The position numbers were made by a program, and so were the translations under genes. From Bacillota bacterium (GTDB lineage Bacteria > Bacillota > Clostridia > Oscillospirales > Acutalibacteraceae), in assembly GCA_023420245.1 (NCBI GenBank), contig JAEZWL010000178.1:1-9233 (forward strand): 9,233 bases of DNA. Direction: 5' to 3'. Numbering within the stretch: the first letter of the stretch is position 1; each line of letters begins with the position of its first letter. A model generated the notes under the pieces. The model worked only from the letters and a program-made list of their open reading frames with translations. It ran no database searches and had not been told where the DNA came from. Positions 1 to 7,429 of this stretch are shown in pieces.

Positions 1-131
1 GTCTTTGGGGTCTATTTTCCGGGTCGCTGCGTTGTCCTCCTCGCCAGGCGCCAGCCTGGCTTCGTCGTCCGCCTTGCGTCACGAAAAACATACGCGCAAA
101 TCCTTAGCTGTTTTTAAAGTTAATCGACTAT
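1..131. repeat. Dispersed repeat, copy 1 (left end outside window)
   Basis: This stretch aligns with 8763-8887. The core 23-91 matches 8785-8853 at 60 of 69 positions without gaps. Both copies end in the identical 13-mer GTTAATCGACTAT (here 119-131). Between core and end the copies differ by net 6 bases. An internal perfect hairpin lies at 43-60 (GCCAGGC, loop GCCA, GCCTGGC). Differences between copies show no codon-position bias in either open frame (3, 4 and 2 differences at positions 1, 2 and 3 of the plus frame), so it does not look like conserved protein code. The 5' end of this copy is cut off by the window. It sits about 20 bases beyond the terminator of the Pho operon. Confidence 0.85.
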
Positions 132-150
132 ATAAAAATATTTCAGCCTT

Positions 151-188
151 AAATAGAAAAAGAACCCGTACCGCGCAGGCACGGATTC
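151..188 (-). terminator. Rho-independent terminator of the pst-pho operon
   Basis: Read on the minus strand, an 11-bp stem (178-188 with 162-172) closes a 5-base loop and is followed by TTTTTC and a T-rich run (161-151). Two of the pairs are G-U wobbles; the rest are Watson-Crick. It begins 6 bases after the phoR stop, the expected place for the end of the seven-gene transcript. Confidence 0.88.
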
Positions 189-193
189 TTCCC

Positions 194-1945
194 TTAAAAT
201 TCGTTCGAAGAGGAGGGCGCATTCTTTTGAAGCAAAGGCAGCCAGACGCTGAATGTACTGCCCTTTCCCGCCTCGCTTTCCACACCCACCTCACCGCCGT
301 AGAGCGCGGCAATATGCTTTACAATGGATAGACCGAGACCGGTTCCCCCAATCTCACGCGAGCGGCTGGTATCCACGCGGTAAAAGCGCTCAAACAAGCG
401 GCTGAAATGCTCCGGAGCAATTCCGATTCCGGTATCCCGAACCCGAACCAGCACCGTTTTGCGCTGCTGCTTCGCGGTAATCGTTACGCTTCCCTGCGGT
501 TTATTGTACTTAATTCCGTTTTCCACCAGGTTGCTGAACATCTGCTGAAACCGAGTAGGAGAGCAGGATACAAACAGATCTTCGTCCGCGTCCAAGCTGA
601 GCTGGACGCCGCATTTTTCGGCAACGGGCGTCAAACGCTCAACACAGCTGCGCAGCTCCTGCCTTACGTTGCATTTTCGCGCGGAAGGGTCCTCCTTCGC
701 GTTCTCGATTTGGGACAGCACGAGCATATCGTCAATCAGGTGGTGCAGACGTTCCGCCTCGATGTCCAGAACATCGTAAAAATAGCGGCGGGTCTCCTCG
801 TCGCGGTCGGAGCTTTTCAGCAACTCAATACTGCCGCGAATGGAGGTGAGCGGAGTTTTCAGCTCATGGGTCACGTTTGCGACAAATTCGCTTCGCATCT
901 GCTCCAGCTTCCGCATTCTGGTAATATCGGTAATGACCGCGAGCGCCGAAACCTCCTCCCCGTCGACGGGGGATACATAAACCAGAAACTGCTTCTCGTT
1001 CGGCGCGGTTACCACGGCTTCTTTTTTTGCCCTGGAGGTTTCTATCGCTTCCCGCAACAGACCCGCAACCCTGCTAATGAGCAGACTGCCTTCGAGCCTG
1101 CTCCCCTCCCGCAGTGTCGGCTTCTCAAGCAGGCGGCGTGCGCTCTGATTCAGAATAAGAAGCTCATTGCGGTCATTTACCGCAAGAACACCGTCATCCA
1201 TGCCCTGCAGCACGCTTTCGAGCTGGCTCTGATTGCTCTTCAGCTGAAAGACAACGTTTTCCATGCTGGAAGCCATCGTATTAAAGGAGCGGGCAAGCTG
1301 CCCGATTTCATCCCGATAAGTACCCTGCACCCTGCTGGAATAATCACCGTCTGAAATATCCCTTGCCGTATCGGTCAGCTGCTTCAACGGCTCGGTCACA
1401 CGGTAAACCAAAAGCCCGGTAACAATACAGACAATGACAATTCCAAAAAACATGCTCAAAAAGGCAATCAGCCAAAGTCTGCCGATAACCGCATCCAGAT
1501 TGGCGGTCGGCAGGGCAGCCCGAATAAAATACTGACCCTTGAGGTATACCGCTTCATAATAAAAGCGCTGATTGACACTTGCGCTCATACGCGTATCATA
1601 GCCGCGCCCGTTTTTGAGTGCCTGCCGGATTTCAGGGCGGTCCATATGGTTTTGATTGATTTCTTCCGGTTCGCTGTCGCCGATTACCTTTCCGTTCAGA
1701 TCAATTACGCTGATTCGCATCGGCTGACCGACTTTGGAAAGCTCGTTTCCCACGCTCGTTACGGCGGCGTCCGGATTTCTGCCGATCAGCTCCGTCTGGG
1801 TAGAAAGGATGCTCAGAGCGGTATCGAGCTGACGGGTAAACTCCGCCCGGTACTGCTTTTCCACCTGCACCACGGCAAGCAAAAAAGCCGCACAGAAGCC
1901 CGCTATGATAATTGCGGCGTTACAAAGCATCAGCCTTTTTTTCAT
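194..1945 (-). CDS. phoR: PhoR-type sensor histidine kinase
   Basis: Membrane histidine kinase that would sense phosphate status with PstSCAB/PhoU and phosphorylate the adjacent regulator. Its 583 residues show TM1 (about 8-28), an extracytoplasmic domain of about 125 residues, TM2 (about 154-180), HAMP (about 180-232, with the DEIGQLARSFN signature) and a PAS-like region (about 240-340). The catalytic part has an H-box VTHELKTPL with His360, an N-box NLVENGIKYN, G1 DTGIGI (504-509), an F-box FERFYR and G2 GGTGLGLSI (533-541). All catalytic motifs are intact. The architecture matches Bacillus PhoR and WalK; the pst-phoU-phoB context favours PhoR. The start is set by GAGGGAGGG (1960-1952), 6 bases ahead of ATG, which overlaps the stop codon of the regulator gene, so the two are probably translationally linked. 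Last gene of the operon. Confidence 0.93.
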   Translation of the reverse strand: MKKRLMLCNAAIIIAGFCAAFLLAVVQVEKQYRAEFTRQLDTALSILSTQTELIGRNPDAAVTSVGNELSKVGQPMRISVIDLNGKVIGDSEPEEINQNHMDRPEIRQALKNGRGYDTRMSASVNQRFYYEAVYLKGQYFIRAALPTANLDAVIGRLWLIAFLSMFFGIVIVCIVTGLLVYRVTEPLKQLTDTARDISDGDYSSRVQGTYRDEIGQLARSFNTMASSMENVVFQLKSNQSQLESVLQGMDDGVLAVNDRNELLILNQSARRLLEKPTLREGSRLEGSLLISRVAGLLREAIETSRAKKEAVVTAPNEKQFLVYVSPVDGEEVSALAVITDITRMRKLEQMRSEFVANVTHELKTPLTSIRGSIELLKSSDRDEETRRYFYDVLDIEAERLHHLIDDMLVLSQIENAKEDPSARKCNVRQELRSCVERLTPVAEKCGVQLSLDADEDLFVSCSPTRFQQMFSNLVENGIKYNKPQGSVTITAKQQRKTVLVRVRDTGIGIAPEHFSRLFERFYRVDTSRSREIGGTGLGLSIVKHIAALYGGEVGVESEAGKGSTFSVWLPLLQKNAPSSSNEF

Positions 1946-1958
1946 TCCCAGCCCTCCC

Positions 1959-2654
1959 TCAGCAAAAATCGGTAAAATTATAGCCTACTCCGCGCACGGT
2001 TTGTATGTAAACCGGCTCATCGGAATTGTCTTCAATCTTCTGGCGAAGATAGCGGACATGCACGTCTACCGTTCGCGTATCTCCATAGTATTCCACGCCC
2101 CATACCTTATCGAGCAGCATATTCCGGGTCAGAACCTTGCCGCTGTTCCGCATCAGCATGACCAGCAGGTCAAATTCCTTGGCGGTCAGCTCCACGGGAT
2201 TCCCCGCCTTTATCACGGTATGTCGGACAATATCGACACAGATTTCCCCGATGGAGAGTTTTTTCTCCGCAGCAGTCTCCTGACGGCCGGTGCGGCGAAG
2301 CACCGCGCGAACCCGCGCGCAAAGCTCCTTTACGCTGAACGGTTTGACAATATAGTCGTCCGCGCCGATTTCCAAACCGAGCACCCGGTCGATTTCCTCG
2401 CCCCGGGCGGTAAGCATCAGCACCGGCACCCCGCGCGTCGCCTCGCTTTCCCGCAGCATCCGGCACACGGCGAGACCATCCGGCTGCGGCATCATCCAAT
2501 CCAGAATAATCGCGTCCGGGATTTTGAGCTTGACCGCGGCGAGCAGCTGAGCGCCGTCCGGGAATTCGGCGGTCTCGAAGCCGCTGTCTTTCAACCCGAA
2601 CGCAATGAGCTTGCGGATATTCAATTCATCGTCGGCGATATACACCAACGCCAT
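1959..2654 (-). CDS. phoB: PhoB/PhoP-type response regulator (OmpR family)
   Basis: Transcription factor of the phosphate regulon, 231 residues. The receiver domain (1-120) has the acidic pair Asp8/Asp9, phospho-acceptor Asp52 in ILDWMMP, Thr82 and Lys104 in VKPF. The C-terminal winged-helix domain (about 130-231) shows the OmpR-family recognition-helix segment TRTVDVHVRYLRQKIE and the closing wing IQTVRGVGYNF. It is expected to accept phosphate from the PhoR kinase 13 bases downstream and to bind TTAACA-type direct repeats such as those ahead of pstS. AGGA lies 6 bases before the ATG. phoU ends 12 bases upstream, so the genes are tightly packed. The name phoP (Bacillus usage) is equally fitting; the exact regulon is inferred from context. 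Confidence 0.93.
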   Translation of the reverse strand: MALVYIADDELNIRKLIAFGLKDSGFETAEFPDGAQLLAAVKLKIPDAIILDWMMPQPDGLAVCRMLRESEATRGVPVLMLTARGEEIDRVLGLEIGADDYIVKPFSVKELCARVRAVLRRTGRQETAAEKKLSIGEICVDIVRHTVIKAGNPVELTAKEFDLLVMLMRNSGKVLTRNMLLDKVWGVEYYGDTRTVDVHVRYLRQKIEDNSDEPVYIQTVRGVGYNFTDFC

Positions 2655-2666
2655 AAGAAGTCCTAC

Positions 2667-3329
2667 TCAATATTTCGTGTTAAGGTCCGGATGAACCCCG
2701 GTTTCCATATAAATTACCCTCTCGGCGATATTGGTCGCGTGGTCACCGATTCGCTCCACATATTTGGAGATGAAAAGCAGGTCGACCTCACGCATGACAT
2801 TCTGCGGATTTTCCGTAATGATGCCGCAGACCTCCAGAATCAGCTTGGAGAACATATCGTCCACATAATCGTCGCGGCGGCACACCTCTTTGGCGGCATC
2901 CACGTCCCGGCTCAAAAAAACGTCCATCGCACTTCGGAACATTCCGTGAGCGGCTTCCAGCATTTGAACCGTATGGGCGACGGCAAGGCTGTTGGTATTC
3001 AGCTCCGATGAAACCAGAATTTCGCAGATATCGGCGCACTGATCCGCCTCGCGTTCCATATCGGTCAGGATTTTCAGGCAGGCGGCAATCACGCGCAGAT
3101 CGGTCGCAATCGGCTGCTGCATCGCGATTAAATTCATGCAGTACTTTTCAATGCTGTGCTCCGTCCGGTCAATTTCGTTATCGCCGGAGGCGATTTCGGC
3201 AGCTTTGGCGAGATCCATCGTGCGAAGTGCTGTGATGGTACCTTCAATCCGCTCATCGACCGTATTGCCCAGATCGGTCATCTGCGAAATCAGATTCGCA
3301 AGCTCCCGGTCAAAATGTTTTCTCGGCAT
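2667..3329 (-). CDS. phoU: PhoU phosphate signalling protein
   Basis: Cytoplasmic negative regulator linking the Pst transporter to PhoR; loss of PhoU in other bacteria turns the Pho regulon on. The 220-residue length is normal for the family. Two homologous three-helix repeats are visible, each with the family metal-binding core: MEREADQCADI in the first half and VERIGDHATNIAERV in the second. The conserved QPIATDLRVI segment lies between the helices of repeat one. The start is supported by AAGGAGAGG (3343-3335), 5 bases before ATG. It is separated from pstB by 76 bases that contain no convincing terminator, so it probably shares the pst transcript. First of the three regulatory genes (phoU, phoB, phoR). 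Confidence 0.95.
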   Translation of the reverse strand: MPRKHFDRELANLISQMTDLGNTVDERIEGTITALRTMDLAKAAEIASGDNEIDRTEHSIEKYCMNLIAMQQPIATDLRVIAACLKILTDMEREADQCADICEILVSSELNTNSLAVAHTVQMLEAAHGMFRSAMDVFLSRDVDAAKEVCRRDDYVDDMFSKLILEVCGIITENPQNVMREVDLLFISKYVERIGDHATNIAERVIYMETGVHPDLNTKY

Positions 3330-3405
3330 TCTATCCTCTCCTTAATTATACATTTATTTCTGCCCTTTACCAGTCCATGAAATAAGTTTTGTGCGCTATC
3401 GCCGA

Positions 3406-4161
3406 TCAGCCGAAGCGTCCGGTAATGTACCGCTCGGTACGCTCCTCCTTCGGGTTATTAAACATGGTGAGTGTATCGGTGTATTCCACGATTTCTCCGA
3501 GCAGGAAGAACGCGGTCTGGTCTGCAATGCGGGCGGCCTGCTGCATATTGTGTGTGACGATGATCACGGTAAACCGGGCGCGAAGATCATCCATCAGATC
3601 CTCGATTTTCAATGTGGAAATCGGGTCAAGCGCGCTGGTCGGTTCGTCCATCAGGATAATATCCGGCTCCACCGCAAGGGCACGCGCAATGCAAAGGCGC
3701 TGCTGCTGCCCGCCGGAAAGACCGAGTGCGGATTTTTTCAGCCGGTCCTTTACCTCGTCCCACAGCGCCGCGCTGCGCAGAGACTGCTCCACAATTTCAT
3801 CGAGCTTCTGCCTGTTTTTAATCCCGTGGACACGCGGACCGTAGGCAATGTTGTCATACAGCGTCATGGGAAATGGGTTTGGCTTCTGGAACACCATGCC
3901 CGCGCGCTTTCGAAGAAGGGTGACGTCGGTGCGCGGGTCGTAAATATCCTCGCCGTCGATTGTTACCTTTCCTGTGATTTTACAGTTTTCCACCATATCG
4001 TTCATCCGGTTCAGCGTTTTCAGGCAGGTGGACTTTCCGCAGCCGGAGGGGCCGATAAACGCCGTCACCTTATTACAGGGAATTTCCATATCGATTCCTT
4101 TGAGTGCGTGAAAATCCGCGTAATATAAATTTAAATCGTGAATTGAAATCTTACTGTCCAT
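3406..4161 (-). CDS. pstB: Phosphate ABC transporter ATP-binding protein PstB
   Basis: ATPase that drives phosphate uptake, expected as a dimer on the cytoplasmic face of PstC/PstA. Its 251 residues are typical of PstB. Motifs in order: Walker A GPSGCGKST (37-45), Q-loop Gln92 in MVFQKPNPFPM (a PstB hallmark), ABC signature LSGGQQQR (148-155), Walker B IILMDEPTSALDP (168-180) and the switch His204 in VTHNMQQA. The C-terminal IVEYTDTLTMFNNPKEERTERYITGRFG is also characteristic of PstB. Ribosome binding looks weak: the best match is AAGGGA (4178-4173), 11 bases before the ATG. A long hairpin ends 14 bases upstream of that site, so translation or mRNA stability of pstB may be set separately from pstA. 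Confidence 0.97.
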   Translation of the reverse strand: MDSKISIHDLNLYYADFHALKGIDMEIPCNKVTAFIGPSGCGKSTCLKTLNRMNDMVENCKITGKVTIDGEDIYDPRTDVTLLRKRAGMVFQKPNPFPMTLYDNIAYGPRVHGIKNRQKLDEIVEQSLRSAALWDEVKDRLKKSALGLSGGQQQRLCIARALAVEPDIILMDEPTSALDPISTLKIEDLMDDLRARFTVIIVTHNMQQAARIADQTAFFLLGEIVEYTDTLTMFNNPKEERTERYITGRFG

Positions 4162-4192
4162 ATTCTATCTAATCCCTTCGTTCGCATTTATC

Positions 4193-4234
4193 GTCAATTA
4201 ACTTCAAAACCACCCCGTTTTAAAATCAATTGAC
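4193..4234 (-). promoter_or_regulatory. Long mRNA hairpin in the pstA-pstB gap
   Basis: In the minus-strand transcript, GTCAATTGATTTTAAAAC (4234-4217) pairs along all 18 positions with GTTTTGAAGTTAATTGAC (4210-4193) around a 6-base GGGGTG loop. Three pairs are G-U wobbles. No T-run follows, so it is not a standard rho-independent terminator. It lies in the 108-base gap between pstA and pstB, 14 bases before the weak pstB ribosome site. A role as RNA-processing or stabilising structure, or a damper of pstB translation, is inference. Confidence 0.72.
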
Positions 4235-4269
4235 TCTGTTTCATTTCTCCGGGCCGTTACAGGCAAGGT

Positions 4270-5142
4270 TCAGCCTTTTCGCAGCATTCTGGAGAGCAGA
4301 CCGGCAAGGCGGTTGAGCAGAAACACCAGAATCAAAAGCACCGCCGCGGTCGCGTAGGCGATGTGCATTGCGTCCGGCGAGGAGGCCTCACGCGCGGTCT
4401 GGTAAAGATGCAGCGTCAGGGTGCGCCCGCTTGCAAAGATCTGGCTGAAAAAGCCCTTCGGCATATTGTACGATAATCCGGAGGTAAACAGAAGCGCGGC
4501 GCTCTCACCGACAATGCGCCCCATCGCCAGAATCACGGCGGTCAGTACACCGGACATCGCGCAGGGAAGAACAATTCCCAGAACGACCCGCAGCTTACCC
4601 GCGCCAAGCGCCATCGCACCCTCCTTATAGGAAGCGGGCACGGCAAGCAGCGATTCCTCCGTGGTTCGGATGATCGTCGGAAGAATGCTGATCGCCATGG
4701 TAAGGCTGCCTGCCAGAATCGAGGTCTGTAAACGGAACAGGATGCAAAAAACCGTATAGCCAAACAAACCGAACAGGATGGACGGGATTCCGGAAAGCAC
4801 CTCCGTGGTAAATCGGATTGCCTTCACCAGCCTGCCCTGTTTGGCGTACTGGGTAAGGTAAATGGCGGAGGAAATTCCGATCGGCGCGGAAATCAGCAGC
4901 GTAATCACAACGATATACATCGTGTTGATCAGCATAGGCAGAATTCCCTTGAGCTTATCGTTAGTTTCGGAATAGGGTGTGATAATGAACGACCATGAGA
5001 GATAGGGAACCCCGTTTACAAGAATATATCCGATAATTCCGACAAGGGTTACGACAGTGATTGCCGCCGCCCCGTTGATGAGGACTTTCAAGGCCGTATC
5101 GGCGGTACGTTTTTTTCTGGCATAAAGAGAATTACCGTGCAT
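4270..5142 (-). CDS. pstA: Phosphate ABC transporter permease PstA
   Basis: One of the two membrane subunits forming the phosphate channel. Its 290 residues carry about six membrane segments (near 23-45, 67-97, 117-137, 141-160, 196-216 and 265-285). The EAA-type loop that docks on the ATPase is EGAMALGAGKLRVVLGIVLP (174-193). LSGIPSILFGLFGYTVF and GRIVGESAALLFTSG are typical PstA segments. The start lies inside the end of pstC (11-base overlap, different frame), preceded by AGAGGGGGGT (5160-5151), 8 bases ahead of ATG. The overlap implies coupled translation and equal supply of the two permeases. The length is normal for the family, unlike that of its partner PstC. Confidence 0.96.
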   Translation of the reverse strand: MHGNSLYARKKRTADTALKVLINGAAAITVVTLVGIIGYILVNGVPYLSWSFIITPYSETNDKLKGILPMLINTMYIVVITLLISAPIGISSAIYLTQYAKQGRLVKAIRFTTEVLSGIPSILFGLFGYTVFCILFRLQTSILAGSLTMAISILPTIIRTTEESLLAVPASYKEGAMALGAGKLRVVLGIVLPCAMSGVLTAVILAMGRIVGESAALLFTSGLSYNMPKGFFSQIFASGRTLTLHLYQTAREASSPDAMHIAYATAAVLLILVFLLNRLAGLLSRMLRKG

Positions 5143-6490
5143 CCATCTGCACCCCCCTCTTCGAAATATAAGTAAAGCTGATGTTCACAATCATGATGAA
5201 AACAAACAGAACCAGTCCGATCGCAAACAGTGCCTGACGATGCAGACCGGAGGCATAGCTCATCTCCATTGCGATGCCTGTGGTGAGCAGGCGTACCGTT
5301 CCGAGAAGCGAAGGCATGTTCACCACGTTGCCAGCCACCATAATAACCGCCATCGTTTCTCCGATCGCACGTCCGACGCCCAGAATCACGCCCGCGAGAA
5401 TTCCGGAACGGGCCGCCGGAATGCTGACCTTAAAGATCGTCATGGTCGGAGTTGCTCCAAGCGCAAGAGAAGCCTCGCGGTAAGCCTGGGGCACCGCCCG
5501 CAGGGAGGTTTCCGTAACGCTCACGATCGTGGGCAGTACCATAACCGCAAGAATCAGTACGGCCGCAAGAAGGCTGTCTCCAATGGTATTCCCCTGAAAC
5601 AGCGGGAAGCTGCGGATAGCAGGTACAATCACCAGCATACCGAAAAAGCCGTAAATAACGGACGGAATGCCTGCCAGAAGCTCCACGGCAGGATGAACCA
5701 GACGGGAAACCTGCGGCTTGGCGGTTTCCGCGAGGAAAACAGCGGTCAGAATTCCGACCGGCACCCCGATAACAATGGCGCCAAAGGTTCCCGCAACGGA
5801 GGAGAGAATGAGCGGAAGGATTCCGAACGTATTTGCTTCCGCGTTCCAGCTCGTACCCAGAAGAAAATTGCCCAGACCGATTTGCGCGATGGCGGGAGTA
5901 CCCGCCGCGAAAATATAGACGGTAATTAAAAGAACCGAGCCGACCGAAACACAGGAGAACGCCAAAAAAACAGATTCAGCCAGTTTTTCCGTGCCACGCG
6001 TCCAAAGGGACAGGACCGCGCAGAGCAAGCCTCCGACCAGAATATAAATCGAAGGCCAGAGGTAACTGACGCTGATTCTGCTGATATTCAGCCGGGTCAC
6101 GGCCTCCTGAATACCGGAAGTCGTAATCAAAACAATCATCGGGGTAATGGCGGAAGCAGCAAAAGAAGAGCCTGCCGCAACCGGCTTTTTCAGCACAAGC
6201 AGCAGCACACCCGCCAGCGCGAGCAAAACGCCGGCCGCGACCGCAACGCGCGTAAGAGCGGGAATCGTCACCAGACCGCTCAGCTTGGGTCCCACGACAC
6301 GCATCCCGGCGGTGGTCATCAGCTGATAGCCGCTGACCGAGTAAACCGTATCTTTAAATACAAACCGTATGTAGGGAAGAAAAAACGCCGTAACGGAGAG
6401 AAGGCCTAACATTACTGCTAAGCCTCTCCTGATCCGATTCTTCTTTTTCTGTCTTTGCGCGATTTCCGCGCTCATCATTGATGTACTCAT
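5132..6490 (-). CDS. pstC: Phosphate permease PstC with N-terminal extension
   Basis: Second channel subunit of the phosphate importer. Residues from about 170 to 452 form a standard PstC: a first helix (172-195), TFGILPLILSSVAGTFGAIVIGVPVG-type core, LLAGIPSVIYGFFG, the ATPase-docking loop EASLALGATPTMTIFKVSIP (339-358) and GRAIGETMAVIMVAGN. At 452 residues it is much longer than the roughly 300-320 usual for PstC. The extra 165 N-terminal residues contain about four hydrophobic segments (near 22-42, 82-101, 108-127 and 143-163), with a loop of about 40 residues (SVSGYQLMTT) between the first two. An even number of added helices keeps the normal orientation of the core. The start codon overlaps the pstS stop as ATGA, a usual coupling arrangement; ATG codons 5 and 6 are possible alternative starts and would not change the architecture. 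Confidence 0.95.
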   Translation of the reverse strand: MSTSMMSAEIAQRQKKKNRIRRGLAVMLGLLSVTAFFLPYIRFVFKDTVYSVSGYQLMTTAGMRVVGPKLSGLVTIPALTRVAVAAGVLLALAGVLLLVLKKPVAAGSSFAASAITPMIVLITTSGIQEAVTRLNISRISVSYLWPSIYILVGGLLCAVLSLWTRGTEKLAESVFLAFSCVSVGSVLLITVYIFAAGTPAIAQIGLGNFLLGTSWNAEANTFGILPLILSSVAGTFGAIVIGVPVGILTAVFLAETAKPQVSRLVHPAVELLAGIPSVIYGFFGMLVIVPAIRSFPLFQGNTIGDSLLAAVLILAVMVLPTIVSVTETSLRAVPQAYREASLALGATPTMTIFKVSIPAARSGILAGVILGVGRAIGETMAVIMVAGNVVNMPSLLGTVRLLTTGIAMEMSYASGLHRQALFAIGLVLFVFIMIVNISFTYISKRGVQMDAR

Positions 6491-7383
6491 TTTGCGGTAA
6501 CCAGACCTACCTTCTTAATGACCGCCTGACCTTCCTCCGATGTGATGAATTCGAACCAGGCCTTCACAAGATCGCTGTCCGTTCCCTTCTTGTAGATTTC
6601 AATGAACGGTCTTTGTGCCTTATAGCTTTTGTTCACAATGTTTTCTTCGGTTGCTTTGACCCCATCCACTTCTACCGCCTTAATGGTATCATTAACGGAA
6701 TCGAGGGAAACATAGCCGACGGTGCCTTTATCGCTGCTGACCTTTGTTACAACCTCGCCCGTTGAGGAAAGCTCCGCCGCATATTTGCATTTTTTTGAGC
6801 ACTTAAATATACTTTCAAAGCCGTCGCGTGTACCGCTTGCCGCTTCTCTGCCCAGAACGGTGATTTTCAGATCATCGCCGCCGACTTCCTTCCAATTTTT
6901 AATATCTCCGGTAAAGATTTTCGTAATCTGCTCGCTGGTCAGGTTGGAGATTTTATTGTCTTTGTTGACGGCGATTGCGATACCGTCTATTGCGATTGGT
7001 ACGATTTCATAATCGCCCGGTTTTTCTTCATCCTTCATATTTCTGGAAAGATCGCCGATGAGGGCTGTGCCCGCGCTGACCGCCTTCGCCGCGTCGCCGG
7101 AGCCCGTGCCGCTCTTTTCCACAGTAACGTCCGGATATTTCGCCTGAAAGGCTTCGCTGAGAGCCTGACAAACCTTTGCCATTGAGGTGGAGCCGTTTAA
7201 GGTCAGTTTTCCGCTCAGCTCCGGTGTACCGGTAGAAGCAGGAGTTTGCGACACCGCGGCAGAAGCCTCTGAAGCCGCAGGGGCGGTTGAAGCGGTTCCC
7301 TGAATTTCGGAGCTGCACCCCGCAAACGCCAGCGCCGAGCAAACAATGGAAGCCATTAGTATTCCGGACATTATTTTACGCAT
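6487..7383 (-). CDS. pstS: Phosphate-binding lipoprotein PstS
   Basis: Extracytoplasmic, lipid-anchored receptor that captures phosphate and hands it to PstC/PstA. With the chosen start it has 298 residues: a signal peptide ending in the lipobox FAG with Cys23, a flexible Ala/Ser/Thr-rich linker (about 24-57), then the binding domain. Phosphate-contact motifs known in the family are present: GSTS (64-67), SGTGSGD (91-97), IGDLSR (109-114) and REAASGTRDGFE (179-190). An in-frame ATG lies 8 codons upstream at 7407, but the strong AGGAGGA (7397-7391) falls between the two and points to 7383. That start also gives a proper signal peptide. First gene of the operon; its stop overlaps the pstC start by 4 bases. 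Confidence 0.96.
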   Translation of the reverse strand: MRKIMSGILMASIVCSALAFAGCSSEIQGTASTAPAASEASAAVSQTPASTGTPELSGKLTLNGSTSMAKVCQALSEAFQAKYPDVTVEKSGTGSGDAAKAVSAGTALIGDLSRNMKDEEKPGDYEIVPIAIDGIAIAVNKDNKISNLTSEQITKIFTGDIKNWKEVGGDDLKITVLGREAASGTRDGFESIFKCSKKCKYAAELSSTGEVVTKVSSDKGTVGYVSLDSVNDTIKAVEVDGVKATEENIVNKSYKAQRPFIEIYKKGTDSDLVKAWFEFITSEEGQAVIKKVGLVTAK

Positions 7384-7390
7384 GTAAAAA

Positions 7391-7397
7391 TCCTCCT
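7391..7397 (-). promoter_or_regulatory. Ribosome binding site deciding the pstS start
   Basis: AGGAGGA, 7 bases ahead of the ATG at 7383, is a near-perfect anti-16S match. It lies downstream of the in-frame ATG at 7407 and so rules against that longer start. Confidence 0.9.
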
Positions 7398-7429
7398 GTA
7401 ATTTCATATTTCTTAAGTACAGGATTCAT

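Noticed and set aside
5..331. Open plus-strand frame through repeat copy 1, with a similar open frame in copy 2
   Set aside because: The frames align and the net 6-base indel keeps phase, but differences fall evenly over codon positions, neither copy has a ribosome site or ATG, and the frame runs into the terminator and the phoR 3' end. The minus-strand ATG frame stops early in copy 2.
1905..3011. 368-codon plus-strand open frame opposite phoB and phoU (also 407-1354 and 5240-5929)
   Set aside because: These are mirror frames of well-recognised minus-strand genes in GC-biased sequence, without recognisable motifs.
3345..3350. Perfect TATAAT just upstream of phoU as an internal promoter
   Set aside because: Transcription from it would start near 3338, inside the phoU ribosome site, and the -35 match (CTGGTA) is poor.
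7384..7407. Longer pstS start at 7407
   Set aside because: It would place the strong AGGAGGA inside the coding region and spoil the signal peptide.
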